This document shows, one piece after another, positions 34,472 to 46,230 of a stretch of 64,000 bases of DNA. The DNA lies in assembly GCA_020809705.1 (NCBI GenBank), contig CP085825.1, forward strand, positions 2,666,001 to 2,730,000, given 5' to 3'. The stretch's first letter is position 1, and each line of letters opens with the position of its first letter. The notes under the pieces were generated by a model that had not been told where the DNA came from, did not search any database, and saw only the letters and a list, made by a program, of their open reading frames with translations. The position numbers and the translations under genes are program-made. The stretch comes from Calonectria ilicicola (Eukaryota; Ascomycota; Sordariomycetes; Hypocreales; Nectriaceae).

Positions 34472-36139
34472 ATGTCCCCACCACCTCCACACCCTGCTTC
34501 CCCTCCATCCAATCTGTTTGGCTTCCCCAACTTTGACATCTCGGGATTCAATGACATAGCCTCTCCCCAGGTCGCACTCACCCTCTTAATCGGGGCTACC
34601 ATGGCGTCGCCTGGGCCTCCATTTCAGCATCTGCTAACAGTCCATTTAGATGGGCGCCGATGGGCACAGCTCCGACTTCATGGCTCTTCTCGATAACACC
34701 ATGCTCGGCAATTTGGCCGACGTCGATGTGCCCATGACCCTCGATTCCAACGATGACTCCCTCGGCCCCGATACTGTCGCCACGGAAGATTCGATTGCAA
34801 GATCCGAAAACCAGTTCAACACAGCCGACAACAATGTGCCAGGCGCAGGCCCCCTCCCTCCTGGAAATTTAGGTCAGACCAGCCTCGTTGGAAACAACAG
34901 TACCCTTACAGAGTTCACCAAACGAAGGAACTGGCCCGCGAAAATTGTTGAGGAACTCCAGGACTTCTTGCAAGTTCTAGATGCCGACGGCCGCATTAAG
35001 TATACGTCCCCGAATATTAAAGCTATCACGGGTTACACCATTGAAGACGTCCAAGACGAGTTTCTTAGGGACCTCATACATCCCGATGATCGCCACCTTT
35101 TTGTTGCTGAGCTTAACGAGTCCATCTCGTCTGGTCAGGCGATGAGATTGTTTTATCGCTTCAAGATGAAGTCCAACGAATACACTATTTTTGAGACGGT
35201 TGGGCACGCACACATTGCAGCCGCTCGATTCGCTCCCAATCCCAGCAACCAGTCGCCGTTTTGCCAGGCTGTCTTTTTGGTATCGCGCTTATATCCGACC
35301 AAGAATGCCGCCCTGCTCGACTCATTCCTCGAGCATAAAATTGAGAACGAACGATTGAAACGACGCATTGCGGAGCTACGGCGAGAAGAGGAGACTGAAA
35401 CCGATGAAGCCCAGAAGCAATGGATGCAAAGCCAAGAAGGCAGGTCTGATATGACAACATCTGAAAGCACAGGGGCGTCATCTACCTTCAGTCGCCCCGG
35501 CATCAACCAACAAATGTCAGAGGCTGATCGAAATGCACTTCTTACTCGAGAAAATTTGGAGGGTGCTGCGGCTGGGAACCGCCTAGATTCTTTACGGGAT
35601 AAGATGGTGCGATATGAAGGTTCATCGCATGCAGAGACGATCGAGATGCTTACGGGGTTACGTTATATTGAGGGGGAGCGAAGTCGCGGTATCACGACTG
35701 GAAATACGAGCCCGGCACTTATTAAAGGAGACGTGGGCATTGCTATTCCCATGGATCGTGATCCGCGGACCGGAGAGAAGAAGAAGAAACTGAAAGCATC
35801 AGAGGAGTATGTGTGCACGGATTGCGGTAGGTTTCCCTGTGTTCACATCCACCCCGGGCATATGAGTGCTCACGATGGATAGGAACCCTTGATTCCCCAG
35901 AATGGAGAAAGGGGCCACAAGGCCCCAAGACTTTATGCAATGCATGTGGTTTGAGATGGGCCAAAAAGGAGAAGAGGAAGAACAACCCCGCCAAAGCCAA
36001 CGACAAGGCGGCACAGCAGTTGACCACTAAACAGTCGACCACCCAGCAATCAACCACAGAACAATTAACCGCAGAACAGTTGCCTGCAGAACAAGCGACT
36101 GCAGAACAATCGACCGCAGCCGACGAACCTATGAGTTAG
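34472..36139 (+). CDS. wc-2: White Collar 2 homologue (PAS-GATA blue-light/clock transcription factor)
   Basis: Three exons, 34472-34570, 34650-35826 and 35883-36139 (introns 79 and 56 bp), giving about 510 aa. The first junction joins IASPQ to MGADGHSS; a perfect TGCTAAC branch site at about 34632 supports it although the donor GTCGCA is weak. One PAS domain spans about residues 128-253 ([24 protein letters not shown]). A coiled, charged stretch follows, then a single GATA zinc finger with Cys422, Cys425 and the closing CNAC after an 18-residue loop, split by intron 2, followed by a basic patch. Family knowledge: WC-2 partners WC-1 in the light-responsive White Collar complex that drives photoresponse and clock genes. 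The C-terminus carries seven 5-residue Gln/Thr repeats. Confidence 0.95.
36017..36121 (+). repeat. Seven-unit 15-bp coding repeat in wc-2
   Basis: Seven diverged 15-bp units encode pentapeptides of the form Gln-x-Thr/Pro-Thr/Ala-x (for example [15 protein letters not shown]). The units are in frame and adjacent to the end of the protein. Confidence 0.85.
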
Positions 36140-37455
36140 TTAGGAGGATAAGCTCGAGAATGACCCGGGACATATTAGTGTCGCCAATGAAGAAAAGGAT
36201 TAAGAAATGATTGAAAGTTAGATCATGTCAAGCTTGGATATCTCATGGTGATTTCTAAATGATGGAGTTGACATGGTTTGGAGGAGCATTTACAAGGCGA
36301 TCGACGATACACGAATTACGACCGCCTTAGTTGGGTTTGTTTATTCCATTTCGAATTTCTCATGTTATGTTGGACTGGGGTGTGCATGCGTTCGCTCTCA
36401 TTCCTTACCTCTAGCCAAGGGCTTGTATTGATACCTGAAGATAATGATACACGGAGGTAGATAACGGCCGAGATGTGGTAATGCCAGGGTATACGAATTG
36501 AAGTATTACTATTACTATGCAATTTTATCCTTGTGGCAGTTGGGTGATAACTGCAAATAGCATTTTCGTGACTTGGTCAACGAGAGTAAGCACATTGGCT
36601 GCTTGGATGAACATTGTTCGCAGAACTGAACACTGGCGTGAGCGGGAGATTCAACAGCTTGTGCACTAAACTGGAGTCACCATGTCGTTTCTGTCTTAGT
36701 TGGCACGAGTGGGGGAGCTGCCCCGCCTCTTAACTTTGGTAGCGGCAAATCATCCGCACAGGGACTCCTTAGGTAAGGTAGCTTCAATCAATTACCAGTG
36801 GCCCGAGGGCATCAAAAAGCAAATAAGTGCTCATGTTGAAACGCGAAAGGTCAGAATTACGTCATGCGGTCAGGAGATATGGCTCAATATACACACTGCG
36901 TCCGTTTCGTATCCCTCCGCAACGAAATGGCAACCCAAGGGGAGGCAAGGGGATTCTGGACTGGGGAAAGTCAAGCAAGCCAGCGGCGACGGTAGAGGCG
37001 AGCTTATCGTGGCAGGGCAGCACAATCCACGTCACGGTGCATGAATGATCCAGTTAGGGGCCGCGGTATGTCACTGGCACACGCATCCCTCAGCTCATTG
37101 TGTTATGCGCGGCTGTGTTCCGTCCGTGTCTACTGGCCGTGGGGCCTTGGCCGCTTGAAGCCCCTAGCTAGCTGGCCCCGGGAATGGGCGTGTGAATCCC
37201 ATAGGTAGACAGGAAGGGAGCAAGCTGTGGCATCTCTACCTGGTACCTCTGGGAAGGTGGGCAGACACCTAAGGTAGGCACCTAAGGCAGGCAGAGGGGC
37301 GCCTCCTCATAATTGCCGCCAGTCATAGCAGGACGGACTTATTATGAGCATCCTCTCCCCTCCTCTCCCTCTACATAGACTGACTGACTGCATCACCACC
37401 GCGGTTATCAACCAGTATCCTATTATATCCTTGTTTTTTTTTCTCACCCATCACC
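36140..37455. other. Intergenic interval after wc-2
   Basis: It contains the wc-2 3' flank and the promoter of the DUF7721-like gene. Short direct repeats of the type CCTAAGG..GGCA occur near 37268-37295. A pyrimidine-rich leader lies at about 37355-37375. No gene is seen. Confidence 0.45.
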
Positions 37456-38487
37456 ATGGACAAGCTCATCAACGCCGGAAAGGACTATCTTGAGAGCAGG
37501 TCCGAAGGCCACAGTAAGAATGCTCCCTTGCCACCAACATCAGTTACCCCGCCATGATGCTCTCTGCCCCTCCTCACCCTGTAGAACCTCTCGCCCAGTA
37601 CGGCTTTCATGGGAAATCCGTCACAAGAAACATTACAATTTAATCCATCATAATCATATCGTACTTTACGCATTTACACACTTTCAAATGCCCCCATATG
37701 CTAATAACTTTTGCGTGCAGGCCAGCAACAGGATGATTTCTATCCCCCTGCAGGAGCCAACAGTCAGTCTTTCAACCCAAACCATGACGACCTTTGAACT
37801 CCAGACTTCCTAACCTACAAAATAGAGCCCTCCGGTGGCGGAATTGCCAGCTTTCTTGGCGACCTTGACGACGATAAAGCCAAAGAGAAGGCAAGCAACC
37901 ATGCCGGCGATTCTGGCGACCAGGACCTCTTTGGTAGCATCCTCCATGCGGTCAAGCAAAAAAGGAGCACTAGACCCGACGATGACGATTCCGATGTTGA
38001 CGAGGACTGTAAGTTTTCAAATACCTTCAATTAAGCATGCTGAGGAACGTATCAATATTATAAAATGCTAACCAATAATTCCGAAAGACTCTGTCCAAGA
38101 ACACCGCAAGGCATACAATGACGAGGACCACCAAGCCAATGAAAAGAGCCTTGGCACTGCTGCTGCCATGCAAGCATTAAAGATGTTCAATAGTGACAAA
38201 TCCAGCGGCACTAGCCAGAGTGACTACCTCGGCCTTGCCATGGGTGAAGCTAGCAAGGTAACCCGCTGACCCGAATTTCCTGCCCTTTGAAGCATCATTC
38301 CGGTGATGGCTAACTCAATAAACATTAGCTGTTTGACTCAAAGTCCTCGCAGGACAAACTTTCTGCTGGTACGAGCAAAAATGGTGTCATCCAGAAGGCT
38401 GCCGAGACTGCCATGAAGATGTACTTCAAGAATCAGGCCGAACAAAAAGGCGGCTTTGCTGGCTTTGCTTCCAAGTTTATGCAGTAA
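37456..38487 (+). CDS. Small DUF7721-like fungal protein of unknown function
   Basis: Five exons, 37456-37513, 37721-37762, 37826-38008, 38088-38257 and 38329-38487, join in frame to give about 203 aa. It starts MDKLINAGKDYLESR, then a Gln/Asp/Gly-rich linker, then an acidic middle part with LFGSILHAVKQKR and DDDDSDVDED, then a helical conserved C-terminal half with HRKAYN, GTAAAMQALKMF, LGLAMGEA and AAETAMKMYFK, ending GFASKFMQ. I recognise this as the widespread fungal family sometimes named beta-flanking or DUF7721; no biochemical function is known to me. No signal peptide or membrane segment is present. Five exons for so short a protein is intron-dense. Branch sites (GCTAATAAC before exon 2, TGCTAACC before exon 4) support the model. 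Confidence 0.72.
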
Positions 38488-38675
38488 ACAAGAGCGCTGA
38501 TAGCATGACACTTAAGAAATACAACAAATAATGTTCACTATTCGCACTCCTATGGCATGCAAATTATCGATGGCAATTAGAAGATTATCACTCTGTACCC
38601 GAAAAAAACTTGAAATACAGGTTGCTTCGTACGACAACACCAAACATCTGCCAATTCTTTGTTAAATAGCGTGTC

Positions 38676-40705
38676 TTAATCCTCAGCTTCTGGCTTAGTG
38701 CTTTCCTTCATTGCAGATACGACATCAAACCACTCAGTCGGTCTACGAGGGCCACCCTCAACCGTGTTGTGGAGATAATCCTCAACCTCGCCAGCCCAGG
38801 ACAAAAGCTGTTCTTCACTTCCCCATTCTCCTGTAGCCATGAGACCAATGGGTACCTTACCCTCGCCCTGTTCCGGATCAATGTATCCAGCTGGTGCCGT
38901 TAGTGCCGGCATACCCGTCATGTTGGCCAGGAACACGTAACGCATGTTGCGAATGGTTCGGTTAGTATCACTCAGACCGTAGTTTTCGTCACCTGGCGTA
39001 ACCGGCCAGCCAGCCATCGGTGTCGTGGGCGTCAGGACGATCAGACCAGGATATTTCTGGAAGAGGAATGCCATGTGGCGCATGATCAGTTCACGGAGGT
39101 TGTTGTAGCGGAGGTAGTCTGCAGCAGGCGTCTTAGAGCCTACTGCCAGTACAACCTTGTTGGCGGCCCCAACAAGAGAAAGCCAGTCGGAGGTTCGTAC
39201 TCGGGCAGCTTCTGACATCTCAGTGATACAAACGGCACTGTGGGCAATCTGAGCCTCTGGAACGTAGGGGATGGAAATATCAACAATTTCATAGCCACGC
39301 TGGCTGGCAAGGTAATCAACAGCCTTGTTGCACACTTCGGCTACACGTGGATCGGCCTGGTTCCACCAGTCACGATAAATACCAATAACTTTTTTGGCTG
39401 ACGGCTCCGGGGGAATAGACAGCGCAAACTGGCTCTGAGTAGGGCAGTCTGGGTTGGGTTGAGACATGAATCGGTAAGCAATGGTAAGATCAGCTACCGA
39501 GGAGGCAAGAGGCCCAGTCACCGCCATAGTGTGGATTCTGACCATACTGCGATGGTGACTTGTCTTTAGCCCGTATACGCCATTAAAAGCGGCGGGGACA
39601 CGAGCACTGCCACCAGCATCTGTGCCAATACAAATGGGGACAAGCCCTGCACCGAGGGCAGAACCTGCACCGGACGAGGAGCCTCCGGGATAATACAACT
39701 TGTTATGAAAGTTGACTGGAGTGCCTTGCGCAGCCTGTAAATATCAGTAAAAATACTTTTCTTTTTCTTGAGAGAACCAAGACATACATTGCAGCCGCTA
39801 GTATCTAAAAGTCTCAAATTAGAATCAGAATAAATGTTCAAAGAAGGAACATACCTGAACCCAACTCATGCATAGCATTCTTCCCAATCACAACCGCGCC
39901 AGCTTCCTGGAGCTTCTTGATGGGCCAATCAGATTCCTCGCATTCCTTGAAGCAAGGGACTGATGGGTTGTACGCCATGCCAAAGTGGTTAATAAAGCCC
40001 TTGACGGAAGTGTCGTCCTTAACACCGATAGGGACTCCATCAAGAATGCCTAGGGGCTTCCCGGCAGCCCATCGCTCAGTTGACGCCTTGGCAGCCTCCA
40101 ATACAAGATTCTCTTTCCCATGGTAGTCAACCCAGCCCGTTTTATATGAACTGGGGGGTCCCTGGCTACGATTGATGACGGACAGTAGAGTCTCGGCGAC
40201 TTTCAGTGGGGTCGCTTGACCAGACTTGTACATCTCATGATAGTCCCCAGCTGAATAGTACCGAGCCTCCGGTTTAATGTGTTTTGCCTCAAGCAGGTCT
40301 GCCTCAACGGGGAGCATCGGTGATGTATCACCCAGAGGAGTCACAGTGGGCTACAAACAAAGAGTCAGTCGCATAACACACTCGGAAATGGAATGTTAGT
40401 TTTTTTTTTTTTTTGGTCATACCTGGAATCTATAGGGGATTTTATCAAGACCTGGGATATCCTTGACGGCGCCAAATCCCGCATTGTCCCAGAAATACTG
40501 CTGAAGGAAGCTAGATTTGGTAATACTTGAAAGTGGAGTGAGCGATAGCTTGGTATGAAGGGCAACTGGTCAACTCATACATGCTAGCGCCGATAACGAG
40601 AGGGATGCCTCGAAAGACAGGATTCTTCTCGGGCCTAGGATTGTACCCAGTTTCTGGGCCCTCTTGGGGCTCAGGATAGTTGGCAAAAGCAGTTGAAGGT
40701 GCCAT
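38676..40705 (-). CDS. Amidase signature family hydrolase
   Basis: Five exons: 40705-40581, 40525-40423, 40350-39855, a 17-nt microexon 39804-39788, and 39734-38676, giving about 599 aa. The amidase-signature triad is present: Lys187 in GVPIGVKDD, cis-Ser266 at the start of SSSG in GGSSSGAG, and nucleophile Ser290 in GTDAGGS. The microexon encodes most of DTSGCN between MHELGS and AAQGTPVN, completing the expected linker. Family knowledge: these enzymes hydrolyse amides or aryl/fatty acyl amides; the substrate is not predictable. No signal peptide or membrane anchor is apparent. The protein ends in a charged tail (STKPEAED). It is divergently transcribed from the PHAF1-like gene over about 1.3 kb and convergent with the DUF7721-like gene, with only 188 bp between stop codons. 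Confidence 0.9.
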
Positions 40706-42046
40706 GGCGAGGCAATGGAGAAACGGAGGACTTGGTGGGTCAGTGTGAGCAGCCTGTGGATACGATGATCTTGAGCTCCCGAGCGTTCGATTGGGAAGAC
40801 CTAAGGGGCAATGTAAACGTGAACGACTCTCGCGAGACTGACTCGGAGACTGAGGAAGAAATTGGGTTCAGATCAAGTGCGACAAAAACCAAAACGGGGA
40901 TGCATGGACGACCGGGTGGAAACGGTTTTGGAGCTGCAGAGAGCTTGACAGATGCAAAGGAGGGAACTTTGGCCTCCCAAGGTGGAGGTTTGATGGGGAA
41001 ACGAATCTAGTGGCCCCATCTTCCGTGAATCGCCTAGGGGTTCAAGTGGGTGACACAAAAAAAGGCCTAGGTGCGTAGTGTCTGTGATAATGACACTGAT
41101 ATGACAAGTTATCGCTCACCCATCACGGCACTAATACAATTCGGTACAAAAAGAACATGTCTATGGTTTTAACCGCAGGGGACTTTGGGTTGTTTTGGGG
41201 ACACGTCGGAGCGTATAGCCTAATTCATTCAACAGCCCGTGTGAGATAGCTGACTCTTTTTTTCTGTCACCCAGAAGCTGAAGTGGGTGTTTCTGCATCC
41301 TTAGCGCTAAAAATCCCCGCCAAAGCTACCTTAGGGGCCGTGCAAGAGCATGAGGTGTCATGATCAGAGGGGAGCCGAGGCTTATGACAGTGAAGCGGGT
41401 GCGAAACCAGAACACTCACTCCATACATATATACATACATAAGCGTCAAATTGCAAGATACCCCGATCCAGCAATGCCGTAAACCCGATCCACCGTCAGC
41501 TTACCATCTGCCAGGCCAAGTTTAATCGCTGGACATACAGATTGGCTGGCTTGCCCTCCCTCCAGTACCCAGTGATAACCCATGCCACCCCAACTTTTAA
41601 AATGGTTACCTAAGAATCGATCTGCATGCGCATATTTTCTCCCCATCATCTTAACCGATTCTAATAATAAAACACTTTGAAATTAATGACTTAACTTCCC
41701 TCAGTCATGTCTTGATTATAATCACGTGATCAAAGCGGTTTGAGCAGTTGCCCAGTTACGTCATCTTGATAAACAGTGAAGCGGGGCCAATGATATGTAT
41801 CACATGGCTCCTTGACCGTTTAGTCGACCTAGGGGGACTAGACACCTTCATTCCCGTGACCTTTATCAGCTGTTAGAGCCAGAATCTCCAAGATCCTCTC
41901 TTCTCTTACCGAGATACTGCGTTATTGCCTCATGCTCCTCGTCGCTACAGCACTAATCGACCCTTTCTAAGCTCCACGAGCGTCGCGCTCTAGCTGGCGC
42001 AGCTCTACCCCGCCATCAACAGCTACGCGACGGCCCTGCCACCATC
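40706..42046. other. Divergent promoter interval amidase / PHAF1-like
   Basis: It holds a palindromic E-box at 41721-41730 and no recognisable gene. The short minus-strand ORF 41446-41649 has no recognised content. Confidence 0.45.
41721..41730. promoter_or_regulatory. Palindromic E-box ATCACGTGAT
   Basis: A perfect 10-bp palindrome with a CACGTG core, the site class bound by bHLH factors such as Cbf1/Pho4 or SREBP relatives. It lies about 320 bp upstream of the PHAF1-like start. Function is inferred from the motif only. Confidence 0.3.
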
Positions 42047-43668
42047 ATGTCGCTATTCAGCGCGCAGCTACATCCAGGCCGAGCCTTGGGCTTCCTTAGT
42101 AAGTCGACATGCGTGAACCATTTTATTTAACATAATCAAACACTCCCTCTAACATGTCGTTCTTTTACTCGATAGTACTCGGCGCCACTCTTCACGATGT
42201 TCTGACTCGAATCAAGGCCGAACCACAGCGTTTCCCCAAGCTCGAACTTCTCTACTCCCCGGATAATCCCGTCACCGAACCTATCGGAATAGAACTTCCT
42301 GCCAATGGCATCCGTTTGCGTTTCGATGGACCAGAGCAGCGACTACGTCTTATCGAGGTCAGGGACTTTACGAAGAACCACATCACTTTCAAAGACCGAG
42401 ACCTCCTTAAGCCGGTGAACGGTACATCTGCACCCGCATCTCCGGTTCCAGGTGACTCTACCAACGGTCCAACTTTCCGACATATATATCACCGACTTCT
42501 CGGTCCCACTTATGCGGGAGAGTACATTCCACCGGCTGCAGGCCAGGAAAATGGCATCTACGTCCTGTCCTACCCGGGAGTGGCCTTCAACTTCTCCCTA
42601 CCTCCATCGGCATACGACCCGGAAAAGGATGTAGTGTCCATTTTCTCATCAGCTGCAAGCCAGGTTGCAACATCCATGGCCGTGTTCAGCGGGGATTCCT
42701 GGGCCGATGCTCGCCCAAATCTCTGGACAGAAATATTGCCAAGCATAAAGTCCACCACCGTTCTACCTCGTGGCAAGGACGTGTACCCAGACGAAATATC
42801 TCTAATCAGATTATACGGCGGTGGGAAAATCCAGCTTTTTCGCAAATGGACCAACCACTCCTTCTGGATCACCCTTGGTGAAACTACTCCCCAGGAACTA
42901 CTAATGGAACTAGGGCCGCCCAACGCCGTCTACCGGAAGAATGATCAAAAGATGGTCATCCACAAAATGCGGACCACGAGCAATGCCCGGTCACGACCTA
43001 GTGCTACTGAACTCGGTCGGCCCGAAGACCTCAACGACACGGATCAATCATCCATGAACACGGGATCTGACGCATCCGACGATGAAGAAGCCATTGATGA
43101 TCAAATAGGAACTGCTTCAACCGGGGAGTGTTTTTATAACTATTTCTATTTGGGCTTTGATATTCTTGTCTCCAATAGAGTCCCCGCATCGCAACCACCA
43201 CCTGGCGCACGGAACGGCGAAACTACACCTGAAAATAGCATCAAATCTCATTCACCCGACCGTCTCGTAGCGACTAAATTCGTGCTCCATGGCAACATTC
43301 CTGGCTCGTATGAATTCAACCGCCACCGCCGGTGCCGCTGGGAAATTGGCTACTTGGATCATTCTGCTGATGGCTCCAACCCAATCGACTCCGAGACCAA
43401 GTTCCCTCAGATTGAAGACCGAATGAACGAGGCCTGGGCGTCAGTCTTCCCTCGGAGTGCCGGTCAGTCACGTCAACGAGGCATGGTTCTTAACCGTGGA
43501 TGGGGAGACAGCCCCGGCAGCAGCTGTGAGTTTCTTGGAGGATGGGAGGAGAGCGGCGCACGCAGAGCCGAGGCCAACGGCGATTCAACGACGACCCTCT
43601 ATGGATTTCCTGGCATGGTGTTTGAAGTTCTCAAGAATGGGTTTGTCAACACGGTCACGGTATTTTAG
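42047..43668 (+). CDS. PHAF1/UPF0183 family protein
   Basis: Two exons, 42047-42098 and 42176-43668 (77-bp intron, GTAAGT donor), giving about 514 aa. The first exon supplies MSLFSAQLHPGRALGFL, joined to ILGATLHDVLTRIKAEPQRFP, the characteristic N-terminus of the UPF0183 family. Further family blocks are FRHIYHRLLGPTYAGEY, YPGVAFNF, and the ECFYNYFYLGFDIL motif near residue 340. A low-complexity acidic insert (about residues 290-330) precedes the last block. Family knowledge: animal PHAF1 is linked to early autophagosome formation; a fungal role has not been established to my knowledge. No membrane segment is seen. Confidence 0.88.
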
Positions 43669-44095
43669 ACATTTTACTTTTCAGTCTCACGAGCACTATT
43701 TGGTAGGCGTTTTGGCACCAAGATCCTGAAGGGCAACGTTTGCCTTGTCAGTTTTGTTTTCAATAGTAGAGACTTGCCTGATTGGAACCCCCAATGGCAT
43801 ATTTGACGACATCACTTTAATTTGATTGCATAGCCTATTGTGGGAGGAGTTTAGTTGTCATGTTCATTAAAGAAGTAACGTAACATCCATAAATTAACAA
43901 ATCCGCATATTGTCCCAGTGAAGAGGGGAGGTATCCTGTTTTTGACCCTCTTCGGTCTCTATCCTTCCCATTACACACAATGTACAGTGATCGATCGACC
44001 AACGCCGGCAAACTCCCCGATCCCTCTCTTGCCATATGCACAGGCGCCCATTTGTCTCATTGTCCCGACTGGTTTCCCCCGGGGAGAGGGGCCTC
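43669..44095. other. Convergent 3' intergenic interval
   Basis: The 3' flanks of the PHAF1-like and D-lactate dehydrogenase genes. No gene or clear motif is seen. Confidence 0.5.
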
Positions 44096-46230
44096 CTACC
44101 ACTCCTCCACTTCGCCCTTCTTGGGCTTTTGCATGCGCACCACCTTGTCGCAGTTGAGCAGACATAGAGGGTCAAAGGCCTTCTTGATCTGCCTCATGGC
44201 GTCGACGGTGGTCTCGCCAAGCTCGTGGGGGAGATAGTCCCGCTTTACCAGGCCAACACCGTGCTCACCCTAGGAGATCAGTTAGTTTTTTTTGGTTCTC
44301 TCACTGTCCAAAGGAAAATGAAGGAAAAAGAGGGGGGTTAGCTTACAGTTACAGTGCCCTCCATTTCAACTGCCTTTTTTACCATACGGTGCACAACTAC
44401 CTCAGCCTTGTGTCGCTGGGCCTCGTTGTAAAGCAGAATAGCTACGATATTAGTTAGCAAACAACACCCAGGGAGTAGTTTTTTCTTTCTTTCAAGGAGT
44501 AAACTCACTGTGGAAGTTTCCGTCACCGACATGACCAACAATGGATGCAAACAGCCCACTCTTGGCCATGTCCTCCTTGGTCTCCTCGATCAAATCAGGC
44601 AACCGGCTCAGGGGCACGGCGACGTCACCGGTCCAGACACGGTCACCGGGCTTTCTGACAGCCATGGTACTCCAGAGCGCCTCCTTGCGCGCGCTCCAGA
44701 GCTCGTCCTGCTCGTCCTGGCTCTTGGCAAAGTCGAACGAGTTGCTTCGGGCGGCCTTGGCGTGGCTTTGTACCTGAACAATCTGCTCCTTGACGCCAGC
44801 AGGAGTGCCAGCAAACTTGAAGAAGATGGTGGGGGCTTCGGCCCAGGCACGAGTCGTCATGCCGGCTTGGTTGATGCACTTCATCTGGTTATCATCAAGA
44901 ATCTCGACGGCAGCAACGGGAATGCCCTTGCCGACGACCTTGGCCACACAGTTGGCAGCATCACGGATCGAGGGGAAAGTAGCAACAGCAACGCTGGTAG
45001 ATTCAGGCTTGACGGTCACCTTCAAGGTGGCCTCGGTAACGAGACCGAGAGTGCCCTCGGAGCCAATAAAGAGCTTTGTAAGATCGTAACCAGCGGAACT
45101 CTTGCGGGGTCGCTGTCGGGTCTTGATGACAGTGCCATCTGCCATGACGACAGTTAAGCTGAGAACCCAGTCACGCATAGTACCATATCGGTAAGCATTG
45201 GTACCACTGCAGCCAGTGCCAATCATGCCGCCGATCATGGCACCGGGGCCTGGGTCGGGTGGGAAGAAGAGACCTTCATGACCCAGGTGGTCGTTGAGAG
45301 CCTCCCATCCCATGGCGGGCTGGACCACAACATCGAGATCATCCTTGTGCAATTTGAGGATCTTGTTCATGCGGCCAAAGTCAACAGAGATGCCCTGGTG
45401 AGTGGGGGTGAAGTGGCCCTCCAGACTGGTGCCGCCGCTGTAACCAACCACGGGGATACGGCGCTGGTGGCAGACCTTCATGACTTCGGAAACCTCCTCA
45501 GTCGTGGCAGGGTAGACGATGCAGAAAGAGCGGTCCTCAGGCTTGGCCGAGTGCGAGGACCAGTTCGAGGTTGCATGGTGCTCAATATCCTTCTCAGCGG
45601 TGCTCACGTTCTCCTTGCCTACAATCTTGACAAAGTCGGCCCAGGCAGCTTGCATGTTTTCAAGCTTGGTGTTGTGCTTCAAGTCCTGCGTCTTGGAGAG
45701 CGGCAAAGTCGAGTTGGTGCCGGATTCCCTGGGCCAGAATGTGCCCATATAGTATGCGATTCCCACACCAGAGAGGAAAACTAGTTGAAGCCAAACCAAT
45801 TAGCTATATTGACACTTTTTTTGTTTTCCCCTCACTTTTGGAGGGGAAATAGAGTGCCCCTCATAGACAATTCAACGGCTTTAAAAACAATTAAAAAAAA
45901 AGTAGAATCTGGAAGCTTACCAAAAGTCACCATCCAGTTTCGAGAGGGATCCGTTATATTACGCCACTCCTCATACTCTGCACGCTGCTCCCGCTCTCGG
46001 CGCAATCGGGCACCAATACTCCCCATGACCTGGCCCTGGAAGGACCTGCCAACCTTGGACTCATTGCCCTGGCGAGCGGCCAGTTTCTGGTTCTTCTCGG
46101 GGGGTTCGATCTCGGTGGCGTAGGAGCGCATGGCAAAGGCGGTTGCGGGTAGGCGTGGGCCTGTCCTCGTAGCTCGCAGGCAGCTCCGGAGAGCAGCTCT
46201 GGGCTGGGCGCGCAGCTGGAGGGACGCCAT
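44096..46230 (-). CDS. dld1: D-lactate dehydrogenase (cytochrome), FAD-linked, mitochondrial
   Basis: Four exons, 46230-45921, 45780-44509, 44441-44347 and 44269-44096, giving about 616 aa. The Arg/Ala-rich N-terminus is a mitochondrial presequence. Intron 1 (140 bp) splits a hydrophobic segment reading WMVTF then VFLSGVGIAYY, a likely inner-membrane anchor. The VAO-type FAD domain shows VVGYSGGTSLEGH and GAMIGGMIGTGCSGTNAYRYG. The C-terminal FAD-oxidase cap ends with GHVGDGNFH and GEHGVGLVKRDYL. Family knowledge: it oxidises D-lactate to pyruvate and passes electrons to cytochrome c in the intermembrane space, for example after glyoxalase detoxification of methylglyoxal. D-2-hydroxyglutarate dehydrogenase is the main alternative; the anchor and GEHGVGLVK motif favour DLD1. 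Confidence 0.93.
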
